Assembly (NCBI GenBank): GCA_023838465.1
Contig: JAIVEQ010000003.1
Coordinates: forward strand, 62,001-126,000
Origin: Candidatus Thiodiazotropha sp.
GTDB taxonomy: Bacteria > Pseudomonadota > Gammaproteobacteria > Chromatiales > Chromatiaceae
Direction of reading: 5' to 3'
DNA length: 64,000 nucleotides
This document shows, in pieces, positions 40,847 through 50,195 of the stretch (the first letter of the stretch is position 1; each line of letters begins with the position of its first letter). Under the pieces are notes generated by a model that made no database searches, was not told the DNA's origin, and was given only the letters and a program-made list of their open reading frames with translations. The translations under genes and the position numbers were made by a program.

Positions 40847-43800
40847 ATGCTCAATCGCATTATCGACTGGTCAGTGGCGAATCGTCTACTGGTTATGCTC
40901 AGCTTGTTGGTTACAGTAGGAACTGCTGTGATTTTGATACCTAGGCTCAATCTTGATGCCTTTCCCGATGTCACCAATGTCCAGGTCCAGATCAACACCG
41001 AGGCTCGGGGTTTAGCGGCCAAAGAGGTAGAACAGCTTATTACCTATCCTATTGAAGCGGTGATGTATGCACTCCCCGATGTGCAGGAGGTACGATCCAT
41101 ATCAAAGACCGGACTCTCCGTCATTACTGTCGTCTTCAACGAGGGCACCGATATCTACTTTGCTCGTCAACTCGTATTTGAACGCTTACAGGATGCCCGG
41201 GAACAGATTCCCGACGGTGTGGGATCACCCGAAATGGGACCGAATACATCCGGTCTGGGACAAGTCTATCAATATATTCTGCGCTCCGAGGACCCTGACA
41301 AGCATGATGCAATCGCACTACGCAGTCTCAATGACTGGGTAGTGAAACTACTGCTTCTGCCCCTGGATGGGATCACCGATGTTCTCTCATATGGCGGTGA
41401 AGTGCGTCAATACCAAGTACAGGTCGATCCCAGCAAACAACTCTCTTACGGTATCAGTATCGCAGAGATTGCTGAAGCGATTGAGAATAACAATCGAAAT
41501 GCAGGTGGTTGGTACCTCGATCGCGGTGCTGAGCAACTGGTCATTCGCGGTGTAGGCTGGGTGCGCGCAGACGAGGATGGACTGCATGACATCAGCAACA
41601 TCCCTCTGCGGGATGAAGATGGTGTTGTGGTGCGTGTCGCAGATATTGCCCAGGTAGCGTTTGGCGGTGAGATCCGCCAGGGGGCTGTGACCATGACACG
41701 CCGTACTGCAGAAGGTAGACCTGAACCCTTGGGCGAGGTGGTTGCCGGTATTATACTTAAACGCCTGGGGGCCAACACCAAGGCAACCATTGATGCTGTC
41801 AAAACACGGTTACCCGCCATTCAGCAAGCACTGCCGGATGGCGTCACCATTGAACCCTTCTATGACCAGGCTGACCTGGTGGAACAGGCGGTAGAGACCG
41901 TCAGCCGGGCACTGACTGAAGCTTTCATGCTTATTGTGGTCGTGCTACTGCTGTTTCTGCTTAACATCAGGGCTACTATGCTGGTATTGATCTCTGTCCC
42001 TCTCTCAGTGGGACTGGCATTGACTGCCATGAGCTATTGGGGCCTGTCAGCCAATCTGATGTCTTTGGGTGGACTTGCGATCGCCATCGGTATGATGGTG
42101 GATGGCTCGGTGGTGATGATGGAGAATATTTTTAAGCATCTATCCCACCCCGATACCAGCCATGAACAATCGGCAAAAGAGCGAGTGTCGCAGGATGATA
42201 GCGATCCCTATAACGCATCCCATGACCGGCACGGTATCCCGTTACGTATCCAGGTAGCTGCACGGGAAGTAGGTCGACCGGTATTTTATGCCGTTATTAT
42301 CATCATCGTTGTTTTTACCCCCCTGTTTACGCTACAAGGGGTTGAAGGCAAGCTATTCCAACCTATGGCCATTTCCATCGTGTTGGCCATGCTGACATCA
42401 TTGGTCGTTGCGTTGGTGGTCATGCCCGCACTCGCAACTTATACTTTTCATCGGCCGATTAAACACCGTAACAGCCCGGTATTCCTCCCCCTCGAATGGG
42501 CATACCGACACTCGCTTCGTTATGCCCTAAAAATGAAATGGCTGGTGGTGGTGATAGCGATTACCCTGTTTGCAGGCGCTATTGCGCTACTGCCGCAATT
42601 AGGTACTGAGTTCGTACCGGAACTGGAAGAGGGAACAATCAATATCCGGATTACGCTTGCGCCTTCTTCCAGCCTGAAAACGGCGCTTGGGGTTGCATCA
42701 AAACTTGAACAACGTTTGATGGCATTTCCTGAAGTGACTTATGCATCAAGCAGGGTCGGTCGTCCGGAACTGGGTGGCGACCCGGAACCGGTCTCCAACA
42801 TAGAGATTTATGTCGGACTCAAGCCGATTAATGAATGGACCAGTGCAAAGGATCGATTCAGCTTACAGAAAAAATTCGAACAGGCACTATCCAACCATCC
42901 TGGACTATTACTCACCTTCTCACAACCGATAGCGACACGTGTGGATGAGTTGCTCTCCGGGGTCAAGGCGCAGCTAGCTATCAAGCTATTCGGACCCGAC
43001 CTTGATCTACTTGCAGAAAAGGGCCGGGCTATTGAATCACTGGCTCGTGATGTTGAAGGAACCCGTGGTGTTGAGATGGAGCAGATAGCAGGTGAAGCAC
43101 AGCTTACTATTCGTCCGCGTCGAGAGTTATTGGCACGTTACGGGATTCCTGTATCACAGATTATGGATCTGGTTTCCGATGGAATAGGCGGCACTGAAGC
43201 CGGTCAGGTTATCCAAGGTAATGAACGTTATGATATTACCGTCCGTCTGGAAAAGCGTTACCGTAAGGATAGCCTGGCGCTGCAGCAACTGGTGCTACAA
43301 GCACCGGGTGGTGCCTGGGTTCGTTTAGGTGAGGTTGCAGACGTCATCATCGAATCTGGTCCACCACAAATCAGGCGTGATGATGTACAGCGCAGAGTGG
43401 TGATTCAATCCAATGTAGAAGGCCGTGATATGGGCGGACTAGTGACTGAACTAGGCCAACGAATCACACAGGAGATTGATCTACCCACGGGTTATTCTGT
43501 GGTTTTTGGTGGCCAATTTAAGAATCAGCATCGTGCCCAGCAGCGTTTAATGATTGTAGTGCCTCTCTCTCTTGGACTGATTTTTCTACTGCTCTACTTT
43601 GCTTTTCACTCCGTAGGGCAATCCCTATTGATCATGCTGAACGTTCCCCTGGCACTGATCGGAGGTATAGCTGCCCTCTACTTTACAGGTCAGTATCTAT
43701 CAGTCCCAGGCTCCATTGGTTTTATTGCGCTGTTCGGTGTAGCAGTACTTAACGGTGTAGTGATGGTGAATGCCATCAATCAAAACGTCGAGGCAGGAGA

Positions 43801-44041
43801 ATCAATAGCTGACGCTGTATTTGTTGGTGCTCTTTCGCGATTACGCCCGGTATTGATGACTGCATCGATTGCGGCATTGGGATTAATTCCGATGTTATTC
43901 TCCTCAGGCGTTGGCTCTGAAGTTCAGCGACCGTTGGCAACTGTTGTGATAGGCGGACTGGTATCAAGCACCTTGCTGACTCTATTTATATTACCAATAC
44001 TCTATCCTCGATTTTCGATCATGCCCGTGAACGAAGATTAA
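40847..44041 (+). CDS. czcA: CzcA-type heavy-metal RND efflux pump
   Basis: A 1064-residue proton-driven RND pump of the heavy-metal (HME) family. Features are the N-terminal helix with RLNLDAFPDVTNVQVQINTEARG, two large periplasmic loops, twelve transmembrane helices, and the helix-4 proton-relay region AIAIGMMVDGSVVMMENIF. The second half has QLGTEFVPELEEGTINIRITLAPSSS and SIGFIALFGVAVLNGVVMVNAI. The helix-4 signature differs from that of CusA (copper/silver), and I would not assign the metal from sequence alone; cobalt, zinc, nickel or cadmium are all possible. The pump is intact, but its adaptor is split, so efflux would be impaired unless the element excises. Confidence 0.93.
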   Translation: MLNRIIDWSVANRLLVMLSLLVTVGTAVILIPRLNLDAFPDVTNVQVQINTEARGLAAKEVEQLITYPIEAVMYALPDVQEVRSISKTGLSVITVVFNEGTDIYFARQLVFERLQDAREQIPDGVGSPEMGPNTSGLGQVYQYILRSEDPDKHDAIALRSLNDWVVKLLLLPLDGITDVLSYGGEVRQYQVQVDPSKQLSYGISIAEIAEAIENNNRNAGGWYLDRGAEQLVIRGVGWVRADEDGLHDISNIPLRDEDGVVVRVADIAQVAFGGEIRQGAVTMTRRTAEGRPEPLGEVVAGIILKRLGANTKATIDAVKTRLPAIQQALPDGVTIEPFYDQADLVEQAVETVSRALTEAFMLIVVVLLLFLLNIRATMLVLISVPLSVGLALTAMSYWGLSANLMSLGGLAIAIGMMVDGSVVMMENIFKHLSHPDTSHEQSAKERVSQDDSDPYNASHDRHGIPLRIQVAAREVGRPVFYAVIIIIVVFTPLFTLQGVEGKLFQPMAISIVLAMLTSLVVALVVMPALATYTFHRPIKHRNSPVFLPLEWAYRHSLRYALKMKWLVVVIAITLFAGAIALLPQLGTEFVPELEEGTINIRITLAPSSSLKTALGVASKLEQRLMAFPEVTYASSRVGRPELGGDPEPVSNIEIYVGLKPINEWTSAKDRFSLQKKFEQALSNHPGLLLTFSQPIATRVDELLSGVKAQLAIKLFGPDLDLLAEKGRAIESLARDVEGTRGVEMEQIAGEAQLTIRPRRELLARYGIPVSQIMDLVSDGIGGTEAGQVIQGNERYDITVRLEKRYRKDSLALQQLVLQAPGGAWVRLGEVADVIIESGPPQIRRDDVQRRVVIQSNVEGRDMGGLVTELGQRITQEIDLPTGYSVVFGGQFKNQHRAQQRLMIVVPLSLGLIFLLLYFAFHSVGQSLLIMLNVPLALIGGIAALYFTGQYLSVPGSIGFIALFGVAVLNGVVMVNAINQNVEAGESIADAVFVGALSRLRPVLMTASIAALGLIPMLFSSGVGSEVQRPLATVVIGGLVSSTLLTLFILPILYPRFSIMPVNED

Positions 44042-44175
44042 TCATTAAAATGGAATGGTAGTATCCGCCGGAATAATGCGTGGCAGGAGAGCTTAATCAC
44101 TCTGTAACCCATTTTGGAGTAAAGCAAGGAAACCCCCTTTTAGGGGATTTAAACCTGCTCTTGTATCAATCAAGG

Positions 44176-44766
44176 TTAATTGCCAATGACCCAACTCATA
44201 AAATCCTGTCGTGTCTTTTTGTCTGCTTGTAACCACCAGTACTTTAACTTCTCTCCGGACTCATCCAGGTTATGTTGATGACTCAGCCCAGTCATAGTGG
44301 TTGATTGTCTTTCCTCTGGTTTTTTAGTCAGCACTGTCTCATTGGTCCACCTGCTCGGTTGTTGCACTAACCGTTCAATTCCACTTTCAACTTTCACCCT
44401 CGTTTTATCACTTTGTATATTAATTACAGGGCTCCTCGCATAGGCTTGCCTATCCTGGTAGGCAATTTCATCCGGTTGAAGTCTATAGGTCACTCCTGGC
44501 TGTGCGATTAATGTAACAATAAAGGGCTTGGATTTTACGACACCCTCATAACCAAGATCATAATCCATAACAACATCCTTGTAGTACAAGGCAATTTTAT
44601 GTGCACCTCCATTTAACATCACTGTGTTGGTATGTGCGAGCAGTGAGTGTTCGATATCTTTTCCATCTACAGCCAGAAACTCAAACGCATCTGGAATTAT
44701 CAGCTTTGCAGCATGAATTGGAACAACGAACAAACCCAACAGTAACATGAGAATACATTTTTTCAT
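44176..44766 (-). CDS. DUF2057 family secreted protein
   Basis: A 196-residue secreted protein of the DUF2057 (YccT) family. Signal peptide ~1-20 (KKCILMLLLGLFVVPIHAA), then AKLIIPDAFEFLAVDGKDIEHSLL, LNGGAHKIALYYKDVV and FIVTLIAQPGVTYRLQPDEIAY, which match the family pattern. Function is unknown; an E. coli relative affects curli. The ATG at 44766 gives a compact signal peptide, and a GTG two codons earlier is possible. Confidence 0.82.
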   Translation of the reverse strand: MKKCILMLLLGLFVVPIHAAKLIIPDAFEFLAVDGKDIEHSLLAHTNTVMLNGGAHKIALYYKDVVMDYDLGYEGVVKSKPFIVTLIAQPGVTYRLQPDEIAYQDRQAYARSPVINIQSDKTRVKVESGIERLVQQPSRWTNETVLTKKPEERQSTTMTGLSHQHNLDESGEKLKYWWLQADKKTRQDFMSWVIGN

Positions 44767-44802
44767 TGTCACATCTCTGAAATATATTCACTTGGTATAT
44801 AT

Positions 44803-44831
44803 AGGCCCCACATTATTGTAATGTGGGGCCT
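44803..44831. terminator. Strong terminator-like hairpin downstream of the porin gene
   Basis: AGGCCCCACATTA - TTG - TAATGTGGGGCCT, a perfect 13-bp stem with a 3-nt loop, between the porin stop (44863) and the DUF2057 start (44766). On the minus strand it is followed by ATATATACC rather than a T run; on the plus strand by a short TTTT. Confidence 0.8.
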
Positions 44832-44862
44832 GTCGCTTTTCTAAGCAATGCTTAGACATCAT

Positions 44863-46026
44863 TCAAAAAGCATACTTTGCAGCAAATTGAATCCGGTCGA
44901 GTTCTCCATCATCACCACTCTCCTTTTCAAGTTCACCCTTAAGATACATAGCACCTAATGTAATTTGCTTGACTGGCGAATACATCAAATTAACCTGCAC
45001 ACTGTTCGCACTTTCATTCAACGTTGCTGGTGAAGAGGATGGATTATCAACTTCAATCAAACTTAAAATCAGATTTGATCGCCATTTGCTGTTCCAAAGA
45101 TGACGATAGGCTATAAACCCCGCCACTGACTCCACTGTTTCCAGATCACCGTTTATCGTATTGATCACGGCATCTCGAGCCACACCCAAACTGGTGTATC
45201 GCCCCATACCGTCACCATAGTTAACAGCAAAGCGGATGTCGTCACGATCCAGAACCTTAACCTTACCGCTAATACCCACGCCCCAGCCTGTAGTGGAATC
45301 GTCGGTTGTTCCATTATCATATTTCAACTCACGAAAAAGGCCATTAAATCTAAGATGCCCCCAGTTCGTCTTCAACTTATAGTTCGCTGTAATATCCGGT
45401 ACAGAATTGTCATCGTTCACACCCGTGTCGGTAAACGTTTCTGGATTCTCCAACGCAATCTGGAATCCGTTATTACTATACCTGATCATTGGCTGCCGAA
45501 TAAAAACCGTACCTTCCGGTGCGCCTAGAAAATCCAGTGCATCAGGAAGTGCGGCAGTATCCATGAATGTTGACCAGGTTTGTCCAAATAACCAATTATC
45601 ATAGGTTAAAAAATAGTGGCGCAGCCGTGGTGAAACGCTGTTGCTGACTGCCTCATTACCAAACCCTGTGGTAAGAAAATCCATTTCCAACACCATTCCA
45701 AGCGCGTGATCCCCTGCAGTTGTTTTTCCCTTGAAATTAATTCTCGATTCACGTGCTGTCATATCGAATACCGCATCGCCATCAGTGCCACCTGTTGGGA
45801 TTGACGAAGGAAAATAGAATGTGCGTCCTGTACCGCTTGACCCACCTGCCAGGGAACCGCTGTCTGTATCTGTCCACATCGCACTCAATTTTGCATAACC
45901 ACCGATACTAAACTCGACATCCTTACCGAAGACATCACTTAAATTGTAGGCCGACACACTCAGTGGCAATAGAAGCAAGGCAGCTACTGTGCCCATCCTT
46001 GGTAAATTTTCACTCATATTTGTCAT
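44863..46026 (-). CDS. DcaP-like outer-membrane porin
   Basis: A 387-residue beta-barrel protein. Signal peptide ~1-29 (MGTVAALLLLPLSVSA), then FSIGGYAKLSAMWTDTDSGS, DMTARESRINFKGKT, LEMDFLTTGFGNEAVSNSVSPRLRHYFLTYDNWLFGQTWSTFMD and a final aromatic residue (KYAF). These match the DcaP family of trimeric porins, which take up dicarboxylates and similar acids. The ATG at 46026 follows GAGGAG; the longer frame is not a signal peptide. It is a lone gene with a terminator at its end. Confidence 0.88.
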   Translation of the reverse strand: MTNMSENLPRMGTVAALLLLPLSVSAYNLSDVFGKDVEFSIGGYAKLSAMWTDTDSGSLAGGSSGTGRTFYFPSSIPTGGTDGDAVFDMTARESRINFKGKTTAGDHALGMVLEMDFLTTGFGNEAVSNSVSPRLRHYFLTYDNWLFGQTWSTFMDTAALPDALDFLGAPEGTVFIRQPMIRYSNNGFQIALENPETFTDTGVNDDNSVPDITANYKLKTNWGHLRFNGLFRELKYDNGTTDDSTTGWGVGISGKVKVLDRDDIRFAVNYGDGMGRYTSLGVARDAVINTINGDLETVESVAGFIAYRHLWNSKWRSNLILSLIEVDNPSSSPATLNESANSVQVNLMYSPVKQITLGAMYLKGELEKESGDDGELDRIQFAAKYAF

Positions 46027-46447
46027 GGCTTCACTCTCCTCATTTTTGAATAGGTATGAGTTACAAAACATGCGTGTTGTTTTTTCAACCAAGAATACAG
46101 ATGCGATTTTTTTAAACGCTTCATTATTAAGTTTTATTGGACCTCCCAGACACACCACATAAAAAGGAACATCAAGCTGTATCTATATACGTGGCTTGAC
46201 GCACTTTAGATTCGGAATGATTTCGTCCACTAGGACGGTGGAAAAATAATGTGGCATCAAACTCAACACAAACGACTGCAAGCTGACCCAATTAAGCTGA
46301 ATTATGTGGAATTCCTCTTGCTGGGCCTTCCCATGAACAAGTGGTTAAAACTGATACATTGATTCGACGTATTTTGTGTGAACACCCACCCAAATAGGGA
46401 TAAAATCTGAAGATTCATTAACTTCCTGGAACACAGCAATCTCCATT
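46027..46447. other. Intergenic region upstream of the porin
   Basis: About 420 bp, AT-rich, no supported gene. It should hold the porin promoter and the end of the MarR-controlled operon. No recognised site. Confidence 0.4.
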
Positions 46448-47182
46448 TTATAGCCCCCTACTATTTCCCAATTGTGCCATGTCAGTTGATCGCACTCTTT
46501 TCTCAAGCAACTGTAAATATGAGAGAAGGTTCAGCATAACCAACAGGGGTACCACTAAAGCCGGCGCAAGGACCATCGGAAATTGAAACAATGCCGGGTA
46601 GAGCTTTTCCTGCATGAATAGATGCATAAAACCTATTATTGGCAATAAGATCACCAAAGCCCCAGAAAGGTGCCAAAGCATGATCTGTCTTTCGCTCAAA
46701 CGACCCCGCCAAACCTGAAAAGTAACAACTACCGCAGACAGCCCAAACAATAGATCAGGCCCTCCAACAAACCAGGCGAATTTTTCCGGAAACAGGCCCA
46801 TAGACGCCTTGATCAAGGTACCAACAGCCAACATCCTGACGATATGTATTCCTGTCAGCCAATACCGTGGCGTCTCAGTGGCGAATATTTTCAGTCCATT
46901 ACGTAGAGATGGCACCAGCATTGTTGCCAGAAATACGAAAATCGTAACAACATAGGGCATCCAGTAACCGGGTAAAAGGCTTAGAAATTGTTGTGCGGTG
47001 AACATTCCCTTACTTGATTGATAACCAACAAAACTTCCCCAGGTAAGCAGAATTAACAGGAGAACATTTAGCCAGTTTCGTTCAACACTGCTCAGTGAAC
47101 CCATTCGATAAAGTCTGCGTATCAGATACCAGAGTAAGCCAAATATAAGTAAAATCAAAACAGGTAGCGTTGTAAGCTGCAT
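46448..47182 (-). CDS. Polytopic membrane protein, unknown
   Basis: A 244-residue inner-membrane protein with about seven hydrophobic helices (LPVLILLIFGLLWYLI, WLNVLLLILLTWGSFVGY, WMPYVVTIFVFLATMLV and others) and short charged loops. No recognised domain. It is the last gene of the five-gene set that begins with the MMPL-type transporter, 23 bp after the DUF1302 gene, and so may work with lipid or hydrophobic-compound export. Confidence 0.72.
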   Translation of the reverse strand: MQLTTLPVLILLIFGLLWYLIRRLYRMGSLSSVERNWLNVLLLILLTWGSFVGYQSSKGMFTAQQFLSLLPGYWMPYVVTIFVFLATMLVPSLRNGLKIFATETPRYWLTGIHIVRMLAVGTLIKASMGLFPEKFAWFVGGPDLLFGLSAVVVTFQVWRGRLSERQIMLWHLSGALVILLPIIGFMHLFMQEKLYPALFQFPMVLAPALVVPLLVMLNLLSYLQLLEKRVRSTDMAQLGNSRGL

Positions 47183-47205
47183 GATACACCTCCTCGTTTT
47201 ACAGG

Positions 47206-48528
47206 TTAGAATCCGAGCTCTAGACCCAGTGAGAGCCTGTCGTTTCTATCAAATTGTCCGAATAATCCCTTTTTGTCGCCATAGAAGATATCCAGACCAG
47301 CCCAGACAGTGAGGTTGTCTTCCAACTCATAATTCACCTTAGGTCTGACCAAGCCATCTCCATCACGGCTGTTGGCAATCCATAACACCTCAGCTGACAG
47401 TATTTTGTTCATGAACTCCCGTTTAGCCAGGAATGTCATACTGGTGTCCAACTCCCTGCGCATCAATCCCTGGTCATGGTCAGGCAACCAGCTTTGAAAT
47501 AACTGTGCACTGATGAACGTCTCACGGAGTCCGGTCCAGTCCACACCCAGTACAAAACTGAGTTCCGGACTCTCTCCTACACCATCGGCATCGGTGGAAG
47601 CTGTAGTAATAAAGTAACGATCGGTAAAATAACCAACTTCTCCTCGTATTACCCAATTGCCCAATGCACGACTGAAGGTGCCACCCAATAGATGGGTGCG
47701 ATGATAACGGGGTGTAATCTCTACTATCGGTGAAGGACCAGTGATGATCTGCTGATGTAACGCAGGCTGATTGTAATACTGATAGAGATAGTTGAGAGAG
47801 AGGTCCCACCCTCCAAGGAAGCTTGTCAGGCGCAACCCGATATCGGAATCTGCAACAATTCTATTGGGTCGCTTGGGGTCAAGAAGCCGTGTCTCTACAC
47901 CGGCAGGGGCCTTGGGTACCAGACGCGGTGAAGTAAAGGCGTAGGTTGCGTCCCGGTTCGGTAGCGCATGGTAGGTCTGGTCAGGAAGCCACAATAACTG
48001 CAGTGTCCAATCCGCAAAAGATCGTTCTGCATTGACGCTCCACAATGGGATACGTGACTGTTCAAATTCATCCACAATAAACTCACGGAATGATTGTGGG
48101 TTGACGACATCCAGCACCTTCAATCCATCTGCCTTACCCCACACTATCTGCTGCTTGCCAAGGGTAAAGTACCAATCACCCAATGAGTGTTCCGTGTATA
48201 GCTCACGAATCTCCAGTTCGGCTTTATCACCCACCAGCACCGGTCGCGAAACAGAGTCGTAACTGTCTCGCTGCATATCAGATGGCTGTAGCCCCTGTTC
48301 CGACTGGATACGCAATTGTGTGATGCCGGTCAGTCGGCCTCCTCCCTCGAATCGCCACTTCAGTTCAGGCTGCCAGCTGACATCCAACAGCTGGGTTCCA
48401 CGCTCTTCGATACCGACTGCCCAATGGCTGTTTAGTACATGCGAGACTTGCACATCTGTCGCAACGGCAACGGGTATAGCCACCATCTGAATCAAGAGGA
48501 TCAAACTCCAAACCCAGCGGTTATTCAT
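47206..48528 (-). CDS. DUF1302 outer-membrane-type protein
   Basis: A 440-residue exported protein. Signal peptide ~1-23 (WSLILLIQMVAIPVAVA), then beta-strand-rich sequence with the DUF1302 marks ELEIRELYTEHSLGDWYFTLGKQQIVWGKADGLKVLDVVNPQSFREF and a C-terminal phenylalanine (SLGLELGF). Predicted to be an outer-membrane barrel. It shares one base with the LolA-like gene (TAATG), so translation is coupled. DUF1302, LolA-like and MMPL genes occur together in many proteobacteria. Confidence 0.82.
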   Translation of the reverse strand: MNNRWVWSLILLIQMVAIPVAVATDVQVSHVLNSHWAVGIEERGTQLLDVSWQPELKWRFEGGGRLTGITQLRIQSEQGLQPSDMQRDSYDSVSRPVLVGDKAELEIRELYTEHSLGDWYFTLGKQQIVWGKADGLKVLDVVNPQSFREFIVDEFEQSRIPLWSVNAERSFADWTLQLLWLPDQTYHALPNRDATYAFTSPRLVPKAPAGVETRLLDPKRPNRIVADSDIGLRLTSFLGGWDLSLNYLYQYYNQPALHQQIITGPSPIVEITPRYHRTHLLGGTFSRALGNWVIRGEVGYFTDRYFITTASTDADGVGESPELSFVLGVDWTGLRETFISAQLFQSWLPDHDQGLMRRELDTSMTFLAKREFMNKILSAEVLWIANSRDGDGLVRPKVNYELEDNLTVWAGLDIFYGDKKGLFGQFDRNDRLSLGLELGF

Positions 48529-49328
48529 TACAATCCCCGTCTCAGGGCATTTTTACTAAACAGATCATCACCCATGCTCTCCAGGTAAGTGACATCACTG
48601 AACAGAAATTTGGTGCGATGACCGCTTTTATGATTTTCGACCTCTATTAAATGCTGAGTCCAAATTCCTTGTACCTGACGGATATCACGAAAATGAGATG
48701 TCTTCAGCATATTACCGCCTGTATCCCAGAATTTTGCACGTCTCACGAACCAGATTTTGCTATCGACACACAGCTCTACCTTGCCATAACCTAACGCTTT
48801 GGAAATATCGGCATTGATGGGCGTTGCCTTGACTAGATAGCAATGATGACCATCTACCTCATCCTCACCGATAGTTTTTCTACTGTAGTCCTGCATGGAA
48901 ACACGGGTTTCAAGCTTGATATCCTCATAGGTCAAGTCTGTACCCAGAAAGGCATCACCACGATCAGAAGCAGAGATGCGCCGTACCTTGCGCATGGCAG
49001 GAAGATAGAGCCATTGATCATCGTCCCGGTTAACATCAGGGTAGTCCCAAGTGAGAAAGGCCGTGCCTTTTACGTTGTTAGGTTCTAAATAGAAAATAAC
49101 GGTACGCTTTTCTTCCCCATAGTACTTTCGAAAGGCTCGCGTCTCTCGATTGCGCATCTTTCCCCGTCTGTCAGTCATCGACATGGATAGGTTACGAGCC
49201 ACTGCCACACCTTCATTTCTTGCATTGATATTGCGTGCAATTTCATCACCCGAAGGTAATCCCGCTGCAGTCAAAAAACCTGGTGTATAAAGCGTGATAA
49301 TTAATAATGCTTGAATGTAGCATTTCAT
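48528..49328 (-). CDS. LolA-like outer-membrane lipoprotein-sorting protein
   Basis: A 266-residue periplasmic protein. Signal peptide ~1-20 (ALLIITLYTPGFLTAAG), then GDEIARNINARNEGVAVARNLSMSMTDRRGKMRNRETRAF, FYLEPNNVKGTAFLTWDYPD, DDDQWLYLPAMRKVRRISASDRGDAFLGTDLTYEDI, the pattern of the LolA-like family found beside MMPL/RND transporters. Such proteins bind hydrophobic molecules. The ATG at 49328 has GGAG 6 nt upstream and overlaps the SDR stop as ATGA. Confidence 0.85.
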   Translation of the reverse strand: MKCYIQALLIITLYTPGFLTAAGLPSGDEIARNINARNEGVAVARNLSMSMTDRRGKMRNRETRAFRKYYGEEKRTVIFYLEPNNVKGTAFLTWDYPDVNRDDDQWLYLPAMRKVRRISASDRGDAFLGTDLTYEDIKLETRVSMQDYSRKTIGEDEVDGHHCYLVKATPINADISKALGYGKVELCVDSKIWFVRRAKFWDTGGNMLKTSHFRDIRQVQGIWTQHLIEVENHKSGHRTKFLFSDVTYLESMGDDLFSKNALRRGL

Positions 49329-50167
49329 GGCGTTCTCCTTACCCACCGAATACTTTTGTTGGGATCGCGAGAAAGAAAACTAAATACCGTTTGTGCAATA
49401 ATGCGGGGTTGTAGTTCGCCAAGGAATGCAAACACTTTATTAATCAGACCAGGAACAACGACCGTTCGCCCTTTCATCATGGCGCTATACCCGATGCGGG
49501 CAACAGCCGCCGCACTCACTTTCGGAATCCACCGATAAGCGCGCACACCACTCACACCTGATTGTGCAACAAAATTTGTCTCGGTCGGTCCTGGACAGAG
49601 AGTCGTAGCGGTAACGCCGCTGCCTGATAGCTCACTCGCCAAGCCGCGCGTGAACGCCAATACATAATGTTTGGATGCAACATAACTTATCCAACTGGGT
49701 CCGGCTGAGAAAAATGCAACAACTGATGCAACATTCAATATGCGTCCTCTACCACGTTCAATCATGCCGGGGAGGAATAGTCGGGTAAGTGCTGTTAACT
49801 GCACAATATTGAGCTGCAACATGTCAAGTTGCCGTTCAAGCTTTGCCTCACCAAAAGGGCCGTAATCACCGATACCGGCATTATTGACAAGCACATCAAT
49901 GCGTAAACCTTTTTCCTCTATCCGCCCAGCAAGATCCAATGCGGCATCTCGACCTGTCAGGTCCAGGGTGAAACTGACAACGCTGCAACCGTAGTCCCTG
50001 TTCAACCTCTGTGCTACAGCTTGAAGATCAGTTTTGTTACGCGCGACCAGCACCAAATCATAACCATTGCGCGCAAACTGATTTGCCAACTCAAGTCCAA
50101 TACCTTTAGTCCCACCAGTAATCAATACAGTCTGACACTTCATTTTTTCTATGTTGCTTAACTTCAT
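49325..50167 (-). CDS. Short-chain dehydrogenase/reductase
   Basis: A 280-residue NAD(P)-dependent oxidoreductase of the classical SDR type. Cofactor motif TGGTKGIG (residues ~17-24), VNNAGIG, catalytic serine region NVASVVAFFSAGPSW, and the active-site YVASK. The C-terminal 80 residues (KVSAAAVARIGYSAMMKGRTVVVPGLINK) resemble those of DltE-type enzymes acting on long-chain or sterol-like substrates. AAGGAG lies 8 nt before the ATG at 50167. It sits between the MMPL transporter and the LolA-like gene, pointing to modification of the exported lipid. Confidence 0.9.
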   Translation of the reverse strand: MKLSNIEKMKCQTVLITGGTKGIGLELANQFARNGYDLVLVARNKTDLQAVAQRLNRDYGCSVVSFTLDLTGRDAALDLAGRIEEKGLRIDVLVNNAGIGDYGPFGEAKLERQLDMLQLNIVQLTALTRLFLPGMIERGRGRILNVASVVAFFSAGPSWISYVASKHYVLAFTRGLASELSGSGVTATTLCPGPTETNFVAQSGVSGVRAYRWIPKVSAAAVARIGYSAMMKGRTVVVPGLINKVFAFLGELQPRIIAQTVFSFLSRDPNKSIRWVRRTP

Positions 50168-50195
50168 AAGATATCTCCTTTATGTACTGAGCAAG